A stretch of 64,000 nucleotides of DNA from Rhodoplanes sp046000175 (GTDB lineage Bacteria; Pseudomonadota; Alphaproteobacteria; Rhizobiales; Xanthobacteraceae). Below the pieces are notes generated by a model. That model did no database searches. It saw nothing but the letters and a program-made list of their open reading frames with translations, and was not told where the DNA came from. Each line of letters begins with the position of its first letter. Position 1 is the first letter of the stretch. The translations under genes and the position numbers were made by a program. The DNA lies in NCBI RefSeq assembly GCF_046000175.1, contig NZ_JBEOMB010000005.1, positions 1 to 64,000 of the forward strand, read 5' to 3'. Below are positions 52,404 to 64,000 of this stretch, one piece after another.

Positions 52404-52925
52404 TCAGCGCGGCGGCGGACCCGGCGGCGGGCCGGGGGGCGGCCCCGGCGGCGGGCCGAACGGCCGGCCGGGCCCGCGCAGCACCACCTCGGCGATCACC
52501 TTGCGGTCGGAGACCGGAACACCGGCCAGCACCTCGCCGATGCGCCGCGCGATCGCCTTGTCGGTCTCGCTGCGGGCCGCGAGGAAATTATCGACCGTCG
52601 TGGCGAAGGCCGCCGGATCGAAGATCTCGGCGCCGAGCAGCACACGCAGCCGCTCGTCCATTCGGCGCGGATCGGCGGGGCTCGCACGGAAGCGCCCGTC
52701 GATCTCGCCGACCAACGCCTCGATCTTGTCGAAGCTGTCGGTCGAGATGCGACCCCGCAGCTCCTGCACGGCGCCATGGAGCGGCCGCGGGCGCGGCGGC
52801 GGCGCACCGTCCGAGCGCACGAGCGAGCCGACCCACGAGCCGGCCAGGAACAGATTGATCCCGAGCGACACCAACAGGGCGATCCGGAGCACGCCGGAGC
52901 GCGAGACGCCGCCGAACGGGGCCAT
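52404..52925 (-). CDS. periplasmic metal-sensor-like protein (CnrX/RYT-type)
   Basis: A 173-residue protein with one N-terminal membrane segment (LRIALLVSLGINLFLAGSWV) and a helical periplasmic domain (RMDERLRVLLGAEIFDPAAF, FLAARSETDKAIARRIGEVL), ending in a repeated GPPPGPPPGPPP tail. This matches periplasmic heavy-metal sensor-type proteins that accompany ECF sigma and anti-sigma genes. It follows the anti-sigma gene by 14 bases. Confidence 0.78.
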   Translation of the reverse strand: MAPFGGVSRSGVLRIALLVSLGINLFLAGSWVGSLVRSDGAPPPRPRPLHGAVQELRGRISTDSFDKIEALVGEIDGRFRASPADPRRMDERLRVLLGAEIFDPAAFATTVDNFLAARSETDKAIARRIGEVLAGVPVSDRKVIAEVVLRGPGRPFGPPPGPPPGPPPGPPPR

Positions 52926-52939
52926 GACCGGTTCCGAGC

Positions 52940-53407
52940 TCACTGCAGCGACCGGAAGAGCGACTCGGAGAAGCCGAGCCCGCTCTGATCCTGGTAGCGC
53001 GCGACGGTGAGGAAGCTGCTCGCGAAGCCGAGCAGGAAGCAAGCGGAGAGCGCGACGGCCGGACGCCACGCGGGCCGCGCGACGGCGCCGGCGAGTGCGG
53101 CGAGCGCCGTCGCCCACGACGAAGCGGACTCGGTGTGCCGAAGCGGCGACGCGTGGGACGGGGCGGGCTCGCGCTGCGGTTCAGTGGCGCGCGCTGCGGC
53201 GAGGATGCGATCGGCGAGATCGGCGGGCGCCCGCACGGGCTCGCGGACCGCGAGCGCCTCGCGCAACGCCTTCGCCTCGGCGAGCACCTCGCGCGCTTCG
53301 GCCGAGACCTTCAGCAGGGCCAGCGCCTGCGTGCGCGACGGCTCCGGCCAAGCCGAGACGTCCTCGCCCCATCGATCGACCTGATCCTCGAAGTCGTCAA
53401 TATCCAT
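52940..53407 (-). CDS. probable anti-sigma factor with one membrane helix
   Basis: A 155-residue protein. The cytoplasmic N-terminal part begins MDIDDFEDQVDRWGEDVSAW then PEPSRTQALALLKVSAEARE, the pattern of small anti-sigma factors paired with alphaproteobacterial ECF sigma factors. A membrane segment follows at about residues 118-137 (AVALSACFLLGFASSFLTVA). The likely partner, the ECF sigma gene at 56993, is on the same strand but separated by fliC, fliD and fliS. Start at ATG 53407 lacks a strong ribosome binding site. Confidence 0.72.
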   Translation of the reverse strand: MDIDDFEDQVDRWGEDVSAWPEPSRTQALALLKVSAEAREVLAEAKALREALAVREPVRAPADLADRILAAARATEPQREPAPSHASPLRHTESASSWATALAALAGAVARPAWRPAVALSACFLLGFASSFLTVARYQDQSGLGFSESLFRSLQ

Positions 53408-53707
53408 CCGGGGCCCGTTCCATTCTGGAAGCCGACTAGTCTGGTCTTAATTCGAAATGCCAGAAGCTCCTTAACATTCCGGTACCGCTCTAACGACGTT
53501 CGACACCAAGCGATTCTGCCGTCGTCGGCCGGCGCGGCACCGGCCTCGCGCGCCTCGCGACCGGCCGGGCCGCACGGGCTGCATGTACATCGCGCCTCGT
53601 GGCTCGGCAAGCCGAGCCCCGACGAGCCGAGCCCCTGCCCTCCCGCCGCCACGGCAACCTCGACACGACCTCGACGCGATCGCCGTGCGATCGCCACTCG
53701 GCGTCGG
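53408..53707. other. gap between fliS and the anti-sigma gene
   Basis: About 300 bases with a locally AT-rich patch (53446-53490, TCTTAATTCGAAATG and CCTTAACATTCC). A promoter for the anti-sigma/sensor pair is likely here, but no consensus could be assigned. Confidence 0.4.
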
Positions 53708-54271
53708 TCAGCGCCGGCCGCTCATCGCCTGACGCGCGGCGACCTCGACCGGCACGGCGGCGTGCCCGCCCCGCGAAGCCTGCTCCTGAGCCCGCGTCGG
53801 AAGGCCGGCGATCCCGGCCCAGGCGTCGCGCAGCTCGGCGAGGCCCGCCGCGATCCGCCGGTAACGCTCGGGCGCATCCGGCTTGCGGAACGACTGCAGG
53901 ACGACGAGCGTGTTCGTCGTGTAGGTCGTGAACAGCCGCTCGGCGAGCTTGCCGCCCTTCTGGAAGTCGATGATGTGGCTGAGGCCGCGCAGGATCGCGG
54001 CGACCTTCAGCACGTCCTCCCAGGCGGCGGCCGTGCGCCCCTCCTCGATCGCCAGGCTCGCGCGGCTGAGCAGCACGAGAACCTTGTCGTAGAGCAGCAC
54101 CACGGCGCGCGACGGCGGCACCGTCGCGGCGGCACGCTGATAGGCCGAGATCGCGCCCTGCGCCAACATCGGCATCGGCTGCGCGTAAGACTCCGGGATC
54201 GGGCTCGGCGACGGGGTCGGCGACGCTTTCGGGGCGAACGTGCGCTTGCGCACGGACCTTTCGATGGCCAT
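53708..54271 (-). CDS. fliS: flagellar export chaperone FliS
   Basis: A 187-residue protein whose central part (about residues 35-140) has the FliS pattern: AQGAISAYQRAAATVPPSRA, VVLLYDKVLVLLSRASLAIE, and LSHIIDFQKGGKLAERLFTT. It is longer than usual FliS (about 130) by an N-terminal Pro/Ser stretch and a C-terminal tail. ATG 54271 overlaps the fliD stop by one base (TGATG). Binds flagellin before export. Confidence 0.87.
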   Translation of the reverse strand: MAIERSVRKRTFAPKASPTPSPSPIPESYAQPMPMLAQGAISAYQRAAATVPPSRAVVLLYDKVLVLLSRASLAIEEGRTAAAWEDVLKVAAILRGLSHIIDFQKGGKLAERLFTTYTTNTLVVLQSFRKPDAPERYRRIAAGLAELRDAWAGIAGLPTRAQEQASRGGHAAVPVEVAARQAMSGRR

Positions 54272-55944
54272 CAATCATCCTCGGCTGCGAGTATGGCTTC
54301 CAGATAGGCGAGCGTCGATTGCGCCTTGGAGATCGCCGCCTGATAGTTGGCGTAGCGGGTCTCGAGCGTGGCGCGGTAGTCCTCGGCCTTGCTCTCGATG
54401 TCCGAGACCTTCGCGGCGTAGTCGGTGTTCTGGTCGGTCAAGCTGTCGATCAGGCTCTGCAGGCTTCCGTCGCTCGTGTCGGCGGCGCCGTCCGCGACCG
54501 CGTAGAGTCGCTCGGCCAGCCCGTAGCTCGTCGTGAGGGTGATCGACTGCGAGGTGTCGCCCGCGAACACGAAGGAGAACCCTTCGTAGGCCGTGCCGGC
54601 CACGCCGATGATGCGGGTGCCGCTGATCGTGAACAGCGAGCTGTCGCCGCCGACCGAGGCGGACGTGAGGGTGCCGTCCGCGTCGACCACGACATCCAGC
54701 GTGAAGGAGGACGGCGCGCTCGCGCCGCGCGACAGCAGCATCAGGTCGTCCGACGAGCTGGTCAGGTCGAACGACAGCAGCGCCTTGACCTCGTCGAGAT
54801 TCTCGAGCAGAGCCTCGTCGAGCGTGTCCTCGTCGAGCACCAGCAGGTTCGAGGAATCGTAGGTGATGCCGATGCCGGCGAGCGACAGCTCGTCGACCAT
54901 GGTCGACAGCGCGCTCGCCACCGAGCGGTTGACGCTGCGCAGTGTGCCGTCGCCGAACAGCACGGCGTCGTCCGACGCGGTGCCGCTGGTCGTGAGCTCC
55001 TGCTGGGTGATCGCCCACTCGCGATAGGCGTTGTAGGCGTCGACCAGCGCCTGGATCGCCTCCTTGACGGCGCTGTAGTCGGTCTCGATCTCGACCGTGA
55101 CCGAGGTGTCGTCCGGCGTGACGCTATAGACGTAGAAGGTGAGCCCGTCGATCGCGTCGTCGATCTCGTTCGAGTCGCGGGTGATCTCGACGCCGTCGAG
55201 CTCGATGATCGCGTCCTGGGCGGCCTGCAGCTCGTTGGCGAAGGCGCCGTCTTCGTCGATGATGCCGAGCGTCCCGAGCACGTCGTCACCCGATACCGCC
55301 GCGGCCGTGATGTCCTTGCCGGTGTCGGTCGCCGTGAGGACCAGCTTGTACGAGCCCGAGGTGACCTGCAGCACCGTCGCCTTGACGCCGCTGGTCGCGC
55401 TCGTGTCGTTGATCGCCTCGGCGAGGTCGGCGAGGCTCATGTCCTCGGTGACCGTAATCTCGACCGCGGAGCCGCCCTCGACCTGAAGGCTGAACACGCC
55501 GGCCGATCCGAGTGCGGTCGTCTTGCTGCTCTGCGAGTCGCTCGCGACCTTGTGGGACGTGGCGAGCTGCTTGACGACGAGGTCGTAGGTCCCGACGTCG
55601 ACGTCCCGATCCGCCGTCACCGAGACGACGCTGCTCGCGTCGACGTCCCCGTTGGCGGTGAGATAGGAGGCTCGATCCCCGAAGACGTCGTCGTCCTTCG
55701 CCAAAGTTCCGGAGGGTGCGCGCAGCGCCTGGGCGGCGTCGGCGATGTCCTGCAGCAGCGACTGCATCTCCTCGTAGGCGGCGATCTTCGCCTCGTTGGC
55801 CGTGATCTTGGTCTCGATGGCGTCGGCCTTGGTGAGCTTCGCCGCGACGGCCTCCTCGATCAGCGCGTCCCAGTCGGTGCTGACCGCGCTCGACGTCGTC
55901 GACGTGCTAGACGTGTTGGTCGTGACGCTGCTGATGGTGGTCAT
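54271..55944 (-). CDS. fliD: flagellar filament capping protein FliD
   Basis: A 557-residue HAP2. The N-terminal DALIEEAVAAKLTKADAIET and AYEEMQSLLQDIADAAQALR and the C-terminal RYANYQAAISKAQSTLAYLE are typical. Middle domain is Asp/Ser/Thr-rich, no Cys. It caps the growing filament and folds flagellin. 68 bases after fliC and coupled to fliS. Confidence 0.93.
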   Translation of the reverse strand: MTTISSVTTNTSSTSTTSSAVSTDWDALIEEAVAAKLTKADAIETKITANEAKIAAYEEMQSLLQDIADAAQALRAPSGTLAKDDDVFGDRASYLTANGDVDASSVVSVTADRDVDVGTYDLVVKQLATSHKVASDSQSSKTTALGSAGVFSLQVEGGSAVEITVTEDMSLADLAEAINDTSATSGVKATVLQVTSGSYKLVLTATDTGKDITAAAVSGDDVLGTLGIIDEDGAFANELQAAQDAIIELDGVEITRDSNEIDDAIDGLTFYVYSVTPDDTSVTVEIETDYSAVKEAIQALVDAYNAYREWAITQQELTTSGTASDDAVLFGDGTLRSVNRSVASALSTMVDELSLAGIGITYDSSNLLVLDEDTLDEALLENLDEVKALLSFDLTSSSDDLMLLSRGASAPSSFTLDVVVDADGTLTSASVGGDSSLFTISGTRIIGVAGTAYEGFSFVFAGDTSQSITLTTSYGLAERLYAVADGAADTSDGSLQSLIDSLTDQNTDYAAKVSDIESKAEDYRATLETRYANYQAAISKAQSTLAYLEAILAAEDD

Positions 55945-56012
55945 GGCTCACTCGCTCTGCGTTCCGGGCCGGGGTGGTGCCCCGGCCCGGCCGTCTCCTG
56001 TCGGGACCTGCG

Positions 56013-56852
56013 TCACTGCAGCAGCTTGAGCAGCTCCTGCGGCATCTGGTTGGCCTGCGCGGCGGCCGCGACGGCGGCCTGGGTCTTCACCTCGGCCGAC
56101 GAGAGCTTCGCCTGCTCGGCCGCGATGTCGACGTCGGCGATCGCCGAGTTGGCGGCCTCGAGGTTCTCGTTCTGCGTCTCGATCGAGTCGGCACGGAACT
56201 CGAAGCGCGACATCGCGGCGCCGAAGCCGGCGCGGGCGTTGGAGACCGCGTTGATCGCCGTGTCGAGCGCCGTGAGGGCGGTGCCCGCGTTGGTCGTGGA
56301 CGTCACGTCGGTCGAGGCGAGGCCGGACAGCAGTCCGCCGGTGCCGGTGGTGAGGTCCACCATGGTGAGAGCGATCGTGTCGCTGGAGCTCGAGCCGACC
56401 ATCACGTTGCCGCTGGTGAAGGTCGAGGTGGCATCGGAGTCGAGCAGCGACAGGCCGTTGTAGCGGGTGCTCGCGCCGATGCCGTCGATTTCGTCGATCA
56501 GCGCCTGATATTCCGCGTCGATGTAGGTGCGCTCGGTGGTGCCCATCGTCGACGACGACGACTCGGAGGCCAGCGTCTTCATGCGTTCCAGGATGTCGCT
56601 GATGTTGCTGGCTGCGCCGTCGGCGATCTGCAGCACGGCGATGGCGTGCGAGGCGTTGGTGGCGGCCTGGTCGAGCGCGGCGATGTCGGACTGCAGCTTG
56701 GTGGAGATGGCGAGACCGGCGGCGTCGTCGGACGCGCGGTTGATGCGCGATCCCGAGGCGAGCTTGCCGAGCGAGCTCGACTGGTCGTCGGCGTTGCTGT
56801 TCAGGTAGCGGACGGCGGTGTTGGCGGCCGTGTTGGTGGAAATGACGGGCAT
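56013..56852 (-). CDS. fliC: flagellin FliC
   Basis: A 279-residue flagellin: N-terminal D0/D1 region with LGKLASGSRINRASDDAAGL (the conserved SGxRINxAxDDAAG) and C-terminal SRFEFRADSIETQNENLEAA then ANQMPQELLKLLQ. The variable central domain is very short, so the filament surface should be thin and simple. CGAGGAGAGAGCC before the ATG. Upstream at 56963-56975 a small palindrome GCGAAAGTTTCGC may be an operator. Confidence 0.95.
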   Translation of the reverse strand: MPVISTNTAANTAVRYLNSNADDQSSSLGKLASGSRINRASDDAAGLAISTKLQSDIAALDQAATNASHAIAVLQIADGAASNISDILERMKTLASESSSSTMGTTERTYIDAEYQALIDEIDGIGASTRYNGLSLLDSDATSTFTSGNVMVGSSSSDTIALTMVDLTTGTGGLLSGLASTDVTSTTNAGTALTALDTAINAVSNARAGFGAAMSRFEFRADSIETQNENLEAANSAIADVDIAAEQAKLSSAEVKTQAAVAAAAQANQMPQELLKLLQ

Positions 56853-56978
56853 GGCTCTCTCCTCGCGTCGAACGTCTGACCCGCGCCCGGTCGCCGGGCG
56901 GCGGAGCGGCGCGGATCATCCGCGGCTGAGAGTTCAACGAGGCGTCCGGCGAAGGACGGGCGGCGAAAGTTTCGCGGG

Positions 56979-56992
56979 CCACGCCGGCGTGG
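56979..56992. terminator. 14-bp palindrome directly after the sigma factor stop
   Basis: CCACGCCGGCGTGG abuts the stop codon of the ECF sigma gene on the side of fliC. It lacks a T-run, so it may weaken rather than end read-through into fliC. Confidence 0.4.
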
Positions 56993-57652
56993 TTAATCGT
57001 CCGTCAACGCCTGCCGGATGTCGGGCTCCGAGCGGCGCAGCAGCTTGCGCAGCTGCTGGCGGGCACGCTTGAGGAGCGACTCGACCGCCGCCACGGTGGT
57101 GTCCATCACGTCGGCGATCTCGGCGTTGCTCATGGCCTCGTGATACGACAGGATGATGGCGATCCGCTGCTGGTCCGGGAGCCGGTTCATCGCGGCGTCG
57201 AGCAGCTCGGAGACCTCGCTGCGATGCATCGCCGTCACGGCGTCGGGGGCACCGTCGGCGACCTCGCCGACCGCCTCGACGTCCTCGTTGCGCGGCCGGC
57301 GGCGCAGGTCGATGCAGCGGTTGGTGACGACGCGGTAGAGCCAGGTGGAGAACTTGGCGCGGCCGCACTCCCAGCGATGGCGGTGGGTCCACACCTTCAG
57401 GAGCGAGTCCTGCACCACGTCGTCGGCGTCGGCCCGGTTGTCGAGGATGCGCAGCGCCAGCGCGAAGGCGCGGTCGACGTGTCGCTCGACCAGGGTCCGG
57501 AACGCCAGCTCGTCGTTCTCGCCGATTCGCCGGAGCAGCTCGTCGTCGTCCGGCGCGCCGGCGTTCTCCACGGCGGGGCTCACCGCATCCGTCGTCGGCT
57601 CGGGGGACGCACGAAAGGCGGGGTCGTCCCAGGACACGCACGCAACCGTCAT
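56993..57652 (-). CDS. ECF (sigma-70 family) RNA polymerase sigma factor
   Basis: A 219-residue sigma factor with region 2 (LAFRTLVERHVDRAFALALR, ADADDVVQDSLLKVW, FSTWLYRVVTNRCIDLRRRP) and region 4 (LPDQQRIAIILSYHEAMSNA then EIADVMDTTVAAVESLLKRA), without region 3. A ~40-residue Asp/Glu-rich N-terminus precedes region 2. GGGGAGAGAGTGTC stands before ATG 57652; the frame is open to 57715. It is divergent from nifJ and upstream of fliC, and the anti-sigma-like gene lies further down at 52940. Confidence 0.92.
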   Translation of the reverse strand: MTVACVSWDDPAFRASPEPTTDAVSPAVENAGAPDDDELLRRIGENDELAFRTLVERHVDRAFALALRILDNRADADDVVQDSLLKVWTHRHRWECGRAKFSTWLYRVVTNRCIDLRRRPRNEDVEAVGEVADGAPDAVTAMHRSEVSELLDAAMNRLPDQQRIAIILSYHEAMSNAEIADVMDTTVAAVESLLKRARQQLRKLLRRSEPDIRQALTDD

Positions 57653-57786
57653 GACACTCTCTCCCCAGCGACCGTGGCCGACCCGAAGGCGCACCCACAC
57701 GAGGCTCCCGAGCATTCAACGGGCGGCGGGAACTATTCAGGCGGAGAATTTTCGGTCGATCTGGGATTATTTCAGTCTTTACACTC

Positions 57787-57820
57787 GGAATTTTCTGCCG
57801 AGCACTGGGAAGAAAATTCC
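57787..57820. promoter_or_regulatory. 10-bp perfect inverted repeat upstream of the sigma factor gene
   Basis: GGAATTTTCT and AGAAAATTCC are separated by 14 bases, in an AT-rich island. The core GAATTTTC also occurs at 57746-57753, exactly 42 bases (four helix turns) from the copy at 57788. On the minus strand TATGAT (57827-57822) could be the -10 element, which would put the transcript start inside the palindrome, the place of a repressor site. Confidence 0.55.
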
Positions 57821-58117
57821 TATCATAGTATAGTTTTCGCGTCTTAAATAATTGCTGCACCATACGGAAGTGGACACCGCGGCGAGACCGGCATCCGCCC
57901 GCGCGACTTGCGTCGTGATGGCGCCCATGACTCCGGCTGGTCTGTGCAACGCCGCGCCTCCAGGCGGGACGACCCGCGCCGGCCGGGCGATCCGCCCGCC
58001 GCGTCCCGCACACGCTCGCGGTTTTCCGGCACCACTGTGGGGCACAACACGGCCCGACGAACGCCGCCGGGCCATTCCCGAACGCGGGGGCGGCACTGCG
58101 CAGGACATTTATATCGC

Positions 58118-58131
58118 ATGACGCAGGTCAA
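58118..58131 (+). promoter_or_regulatory. FNR/FixK-like box upstream of nifJ
   Basis: ATGACGCAGGTCAA matches TTGAY-N4-RTCAA at all but the first base. The centre is 67 bases before the ATG, and TAGGGT at 58154-58159 is spaced as a -10 element, giving a leader of about 26 bases that contains the ribosome binding site. Confidence 0.55.
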
Positions 58132-58191
58132 GCGAGCCGGGTTGGCCGTGGGCTAGGGTGCCGGCTTCCCTTTCGGCGACTGGAGGCGTTC

Positions 58192-61851
<3,660 letters not shown>

Positions 61852-61860
61852 GGAGTGTTC

Positions 61861-61963
61861 GTCATTCCGGACGCCGGCCGCAGGCCGGCTGTCCGGAATC
61901 CATAACCCCGGCCTGTGTGTATGGATTCCGGGCCCGCGGGCTGCGCCCGCGCCCCGGAATGAC
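61861..61963. repeat. 103-bp intergenic palindromic element, copy 3
   Basis: Ends GTCATTCCGGAC and GCCCCGGAATGAC, with GGAATCCATAACC and TATGGATTCCGGG inside, matching the copies at 6765 and 12213 in order and length. It lies between nifJ and the following gene on the same strand. Confidence 0.88.
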
Positions 61964-61990
61964 CAAGGAAATCGCGCGAAGGAGCGCCGC

Positions 61991-63007
61991 ATGACCGACC
62001 TGACGACCCGCTATCTCGGGCTGAAACTCGGCTCGCCTCTGGTCGCCTCGGCCTCGCCGCTGTGCGACTCCGTCGACGGCATCTGCCGCCTCGCGGACGC
62101 CGGGGTCGCCGCCGTGGTGCTGCCGTCGCTGTTCGAGGAGCAGCTCACGCTGGAGAGCCTGGCGCTGCACGCCGACCTCGAGCGCGGTGCCGACACGTTC
62201 GCGGAGGCCGCCGGCTTCTTCCCCGATCTGCACACCTACAATCTCGGCCCCGACGGCTGCCTGGAGCTGATCTGCCAGGCCAAGGCCCGGGTCGACATCC
62301 CGGTGATCGCCAGCCTGAACGGCGTCACGGTCGGCGGCTGGATCGAGTACGCCAAGCTGATGCAGGACGCCGGCGCCGACGCGCTGGAGCTCAACACCTA
62401 CTCGATCGCGGTCGATCCCGAGAAGAGCGCCGCCGAGATCGAGGACGGCTATGTCGAGCTCCTGAAGGCCATCAAGGCGCAGATCAAGATCCCGGTCGCC
62501 GTGAAGCTGTCGCCGTTCTTCTCGGCGCCCGCCAACATCGCCCGCCGCCTCGGCGAGGCCGGCGCCGACGGGCTGGTGCTGTTCAACCGGTTCTACCAGC
62601 CCGACTTCGACATCGAGGAGCGCGAGGTGGTCGCCTCGCTGGCGCTCAGCCGGCCCGAGGAGCTTCTGGTGCGGCTGCACTGGGTGGCGATCCTGTACGG
62701 CCGGGTGAAGGCCGACCTCGCCATCACGGGCGGCGTCCACTCCGCCACCGATGTGGTCAAGAGCGTGATGGCGGGTGCCAAGGTCGCCTGCATGACCTCC
62801 GCCCTGCTCCAGCACGGCCCCGGCTATGCCAAGGCGCTGCTGCGCGACCTCGCCGCCTGGCTGGATGCGCACGAATACGAGTCGGTCAGCCAGATGTGCG
62901 GCTCGATGAGCCGCGACGCGATCCGCAACCCGTCCGCCTACGAGCGGGGCAACTACATGAAAGTGCTCAGCTCTTACACGCTTCGCGACGACATCCTGGC
63001 GGTGTGA
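61991..63007 (+). CDS. dihydroorotate dehydrogenase-like protein
   Basis: A 338-residue FMN TIM-barrel protein: TTRYLGLKLGSPLVASASPL at the start, VIASLNGVTVGGWIEYAKLM, ADALELNTYSIAVDP (the Asn-containing catalytic region lacks the class 1 Cys/Ser base loop of true PyrD), KIPVAVKLSPFFS, and LAITGGVHSATDVVKSVMAG. Such genes often stand next to nifJ in photosynthetic and nitrogen-fixing bacteria, so a redox role with NifJ is more likely than pyrimidine synthesis. A strong terminator follows. Confidence 0.87.
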   Translation: MTDLTTRYLGLKLGSPLVASASPLCDSVDGICRLADAGVAAVVLPSLFEEQLTLESLALHADLERGADTFAEAAGFFPDLHTYNLGPDGCLELICQAKARVDIPVIASLNGVTVGGWIEYAKLMQDAGADALELNTYSIAVDPEKSAAEIEDGYVELLKAIKAQIKIPVAVKLSPFFSAPANIARRLGEAGADGLVLFNRFYQPDFDIEEREVVASLALSRPEELLVRLHWVAILYGRVKADLAITGGVHSATDVVKSVMAGAKVACMTSALLQHGPGYAKALLRDLAAWLDAHEYESVSQMCGSMSRDAIRNPSAYERGNYMKVLSSYTLRDDILAV

Positions 63008-63036
63008 CCGCCGGCCGCGCGGTCGGCTTCACCATG

Positions 63037-63064
63037 ACGGGCGGTCCTTCGGACCGCCCGTTTT
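63037..63064 (+). terminator. strong rho-independent terminator
   Basis: ACGGGCGGTCC and GGACCGCCCGT form an 11-bp perfect stem with loop TTC, followed by TTTT, 30 bases after the dihydroorotate dehydrogenase-like gene. Confidence 0.92.
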
Positions 63065-63267
63065 CGTTGCCACGCCCGCGCCGCATTGATCACGCTTTCT
63101 TGAGGTGCCGCTCCGGGGGGAGGGCCGGGTCGAAAGACCCATTAACCAGACGATAACCCTGCGGGACGAGGATGGCTCGTCGTGCAGGCGGTGGTCGAAC
63201 CCCGTCGCTGCAACCTGCCGCCGGCGCCCGAAGGCGCCGCCACGAGAACAGAAGATCCGGGTTCGCA

Positions 63268-64000
63268 ATGACTGCCACTTCCGCCGGTTCAGGCGACAAC
63301 GTGTCCTTCTGGTCGGCGCTCGCGGGGGCGGTCGGCTGTGGCGGCCTGATGTTTTTCGTCGCCCTGCCGCTCGCCGTGTCGAGCCCCTTCCCGACCCCGA
63401 AGGAGCGGCACTGGATCGTCGAGCACACGCGGCCGGTCGCGCTGCTGCCGGCCGATCACGACGCGGACGACGCGGCCGAGGCCGAAGCCGACCTCGAATC
63501 GAGCGAATCGGGCCCGGAAGGCGGCAACGGCAGCCCGGCCGACGTACTCTCCTGGGAACCGACCTTCACGCTCGCCGCGGCCTCGATGGTCGAGGTGGAC
63601 CCGACCGAGACCGGCAGCCTCGGCCTCGGCCGGCGCGCCGTCGCCAGCCTGCCGCCGGCCGCGTTGGACGACGGGCCGCGCGACGAGATCGACGACTATC
63701 TCTGGGAAGCCTATCTGCGCACGCCGATCAAGAAGGACGGCTCCGGCGACTTCACCTGGAAGGATCCGGCCGCCGCCAAGCGCATGGGCATGTCGCTGAA
63801 GGACTATGTCATCCGCGGCATGGACCGCGACTTCCGCGAGACCCTCTATCACATGGGCAAGGCGCTGGAGGCCGACGGGCTGCGCTGGTCGATTCTGAGC
63901 GCCTTCCGCGACGACTACCGCCAGCGCCTCGCCTCCGGCCTCAAGGCCCGCACCGGCTACTCGCTACACGGCGGCAGCATCCGCACCGGCGGCTACGGCC
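63268..64000 (+). CDS. probable exported M15/VanY-type peptidase, N-terminal part (truncated by window edge)
   Basis: The frame is open from ATG 63268 to the window end, 244 residues. A hydrophobic segment near residues 12-38 anchors or exports the protein, a long acidic linker follows (ADDAAEAEADLESSESGPEG), then a domain with MGMSLKDYVIRGMDRDFRET, LRWSILSAFRDDYRQRLASG and GYSLHGGS, the SxHxxG metal-binding region of M15 D-Ala-D-Ala carboxypeptidase-like proteins (His expected as zinc ligand). The rest lies outside. Probably acts on peptidoglycan in the periplasm. Confidence 0.75.
   Translation, partial: MTATSAGSGDNVSFWSALAGAVGCGGLMFFVALPLAVSSPFPTPKERHWIVEHTRPVALLPADHDADDAAEAEADLESSESGPEGGNGSPADVLSWEPTFTLAAASMVEVDPTETGSLGLGRRAVASLPPAALDDGPRDEIDDYLWEAYLRTPIKKDGSGDFTWKDPAAAKRMGMSLKDYVIRGMDRDFRETLYHMGKALEADGLRWSILSAFRDDYRQRLASGLKARTGYSLHGGSIRTGGYG

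Noticed and set aside
61991..63007. Functional PyrD of pyrimidine synthesis
   Set aside because: Overall barrel fits but the gene lies with nifJ and belongs to the DHOD-like group usually found beside it; no other pyr genes are near.

Overview
The window is GC-rich (roughly two thirds G+C), dense, and reads as the chromosome of an alphaproteobacterium of the order Hyphomicrobiales (Bradyrhizobium / Rhodopseudomonas / Rhodoplanes type). This rests on the flagellar genes (FliM with an N-terminal extension, a DUF6468-type protein, MotE, the flgFGAH order), on several families of intergenic palindromic repeats typical of that group, on FNR/FixK-type boxes at hemN and nifJ, and on GGAAC-N16/17-CGTT promoters of the alphaproteobacterial general stress sigma factor EcfG. 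The genus cannot be fixed from this stretch. No rRNA, tRNA, CRISPR array, prophage or insertion sequence was seen.

Layout. 1-1.4 kb: the start of a large exported protein and a small membrane protein. 1.7-12.2 kb: a catabolic block with an ABC importer (ATPase, binding protein, permease), an orphan Bug-type binding protein, an acyl-CoA ligase, a thioesterase, an alcohol dehydrogenase-like reductase and a UbiD-family decarboxylase, suggesting uptake and CoA-dependent breakdown of an aromatic or other unsaturated acid. 12.4-14.7 kb: a DUF805 membrane protein and a TauE-type exporter divergent from a LysR regulator. 14.7-21.5 kb: the first flagellar cluster, fliL-fliM-DUF6468-motE to the left and flgF-flgG-flgA-flgH to the right of a shared control region. 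22-27.8 kb: housekeeping and unknown genes (epimerase, B3/B4 protein, lipoprotein, DUF2975 plus XRE regulator, FAD oxidoreductase, SixA-type phosphatase).

27.9-37.1 kb is the most suggestive part. Five promoter-like sequences matching GGAAC-N16/17-CGTT (one with GGTT) each sit upstream of an ORF in the right orientation: a hypothetical ORF, an exported proline-rich protein, two DUF892 ferritin-like proteins and a 46-residue membrane protein. Between the two DUF892 genes lies hemN with an FNR/FixK box placed so that the mRNA may be almost leaderless. A patatin-like lipase and an unknown 399-residue protein follow.

37.8-46.9 kb holds a second catabolic operon: binding protein, permease, ATPase, second permease, amidohydrolase, and the three subunits of a molybdenum hydroxylase (FAD, 2Fe-2S, molybdopterin). 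It probably imports an N-heterocycle or related amide, then hydrolyses and hydroxylates it.

46.9-57.7 kb is the second flagellar cluster, all on the minus strand: an ECF sigma factor, fliC, fliD, fliS, then a likely anti-sigma factor and a periplasmic sensor, then flgD, flgE, a small unknown gene, a flgN-like gene, flgK and flgL. The sigma and anti-sigma genes are therefore separated by the filament genes. 58.2-63 kb carries nifJ (pyruvate:ferredoxin/flavodoxin oxidoreductase) with an FNR-like box, and a dihydroorotate-dehydrogenase-like gene ending in a strong terminator. The window ends inside a gene for a probable M15/VanY-type peptidase.
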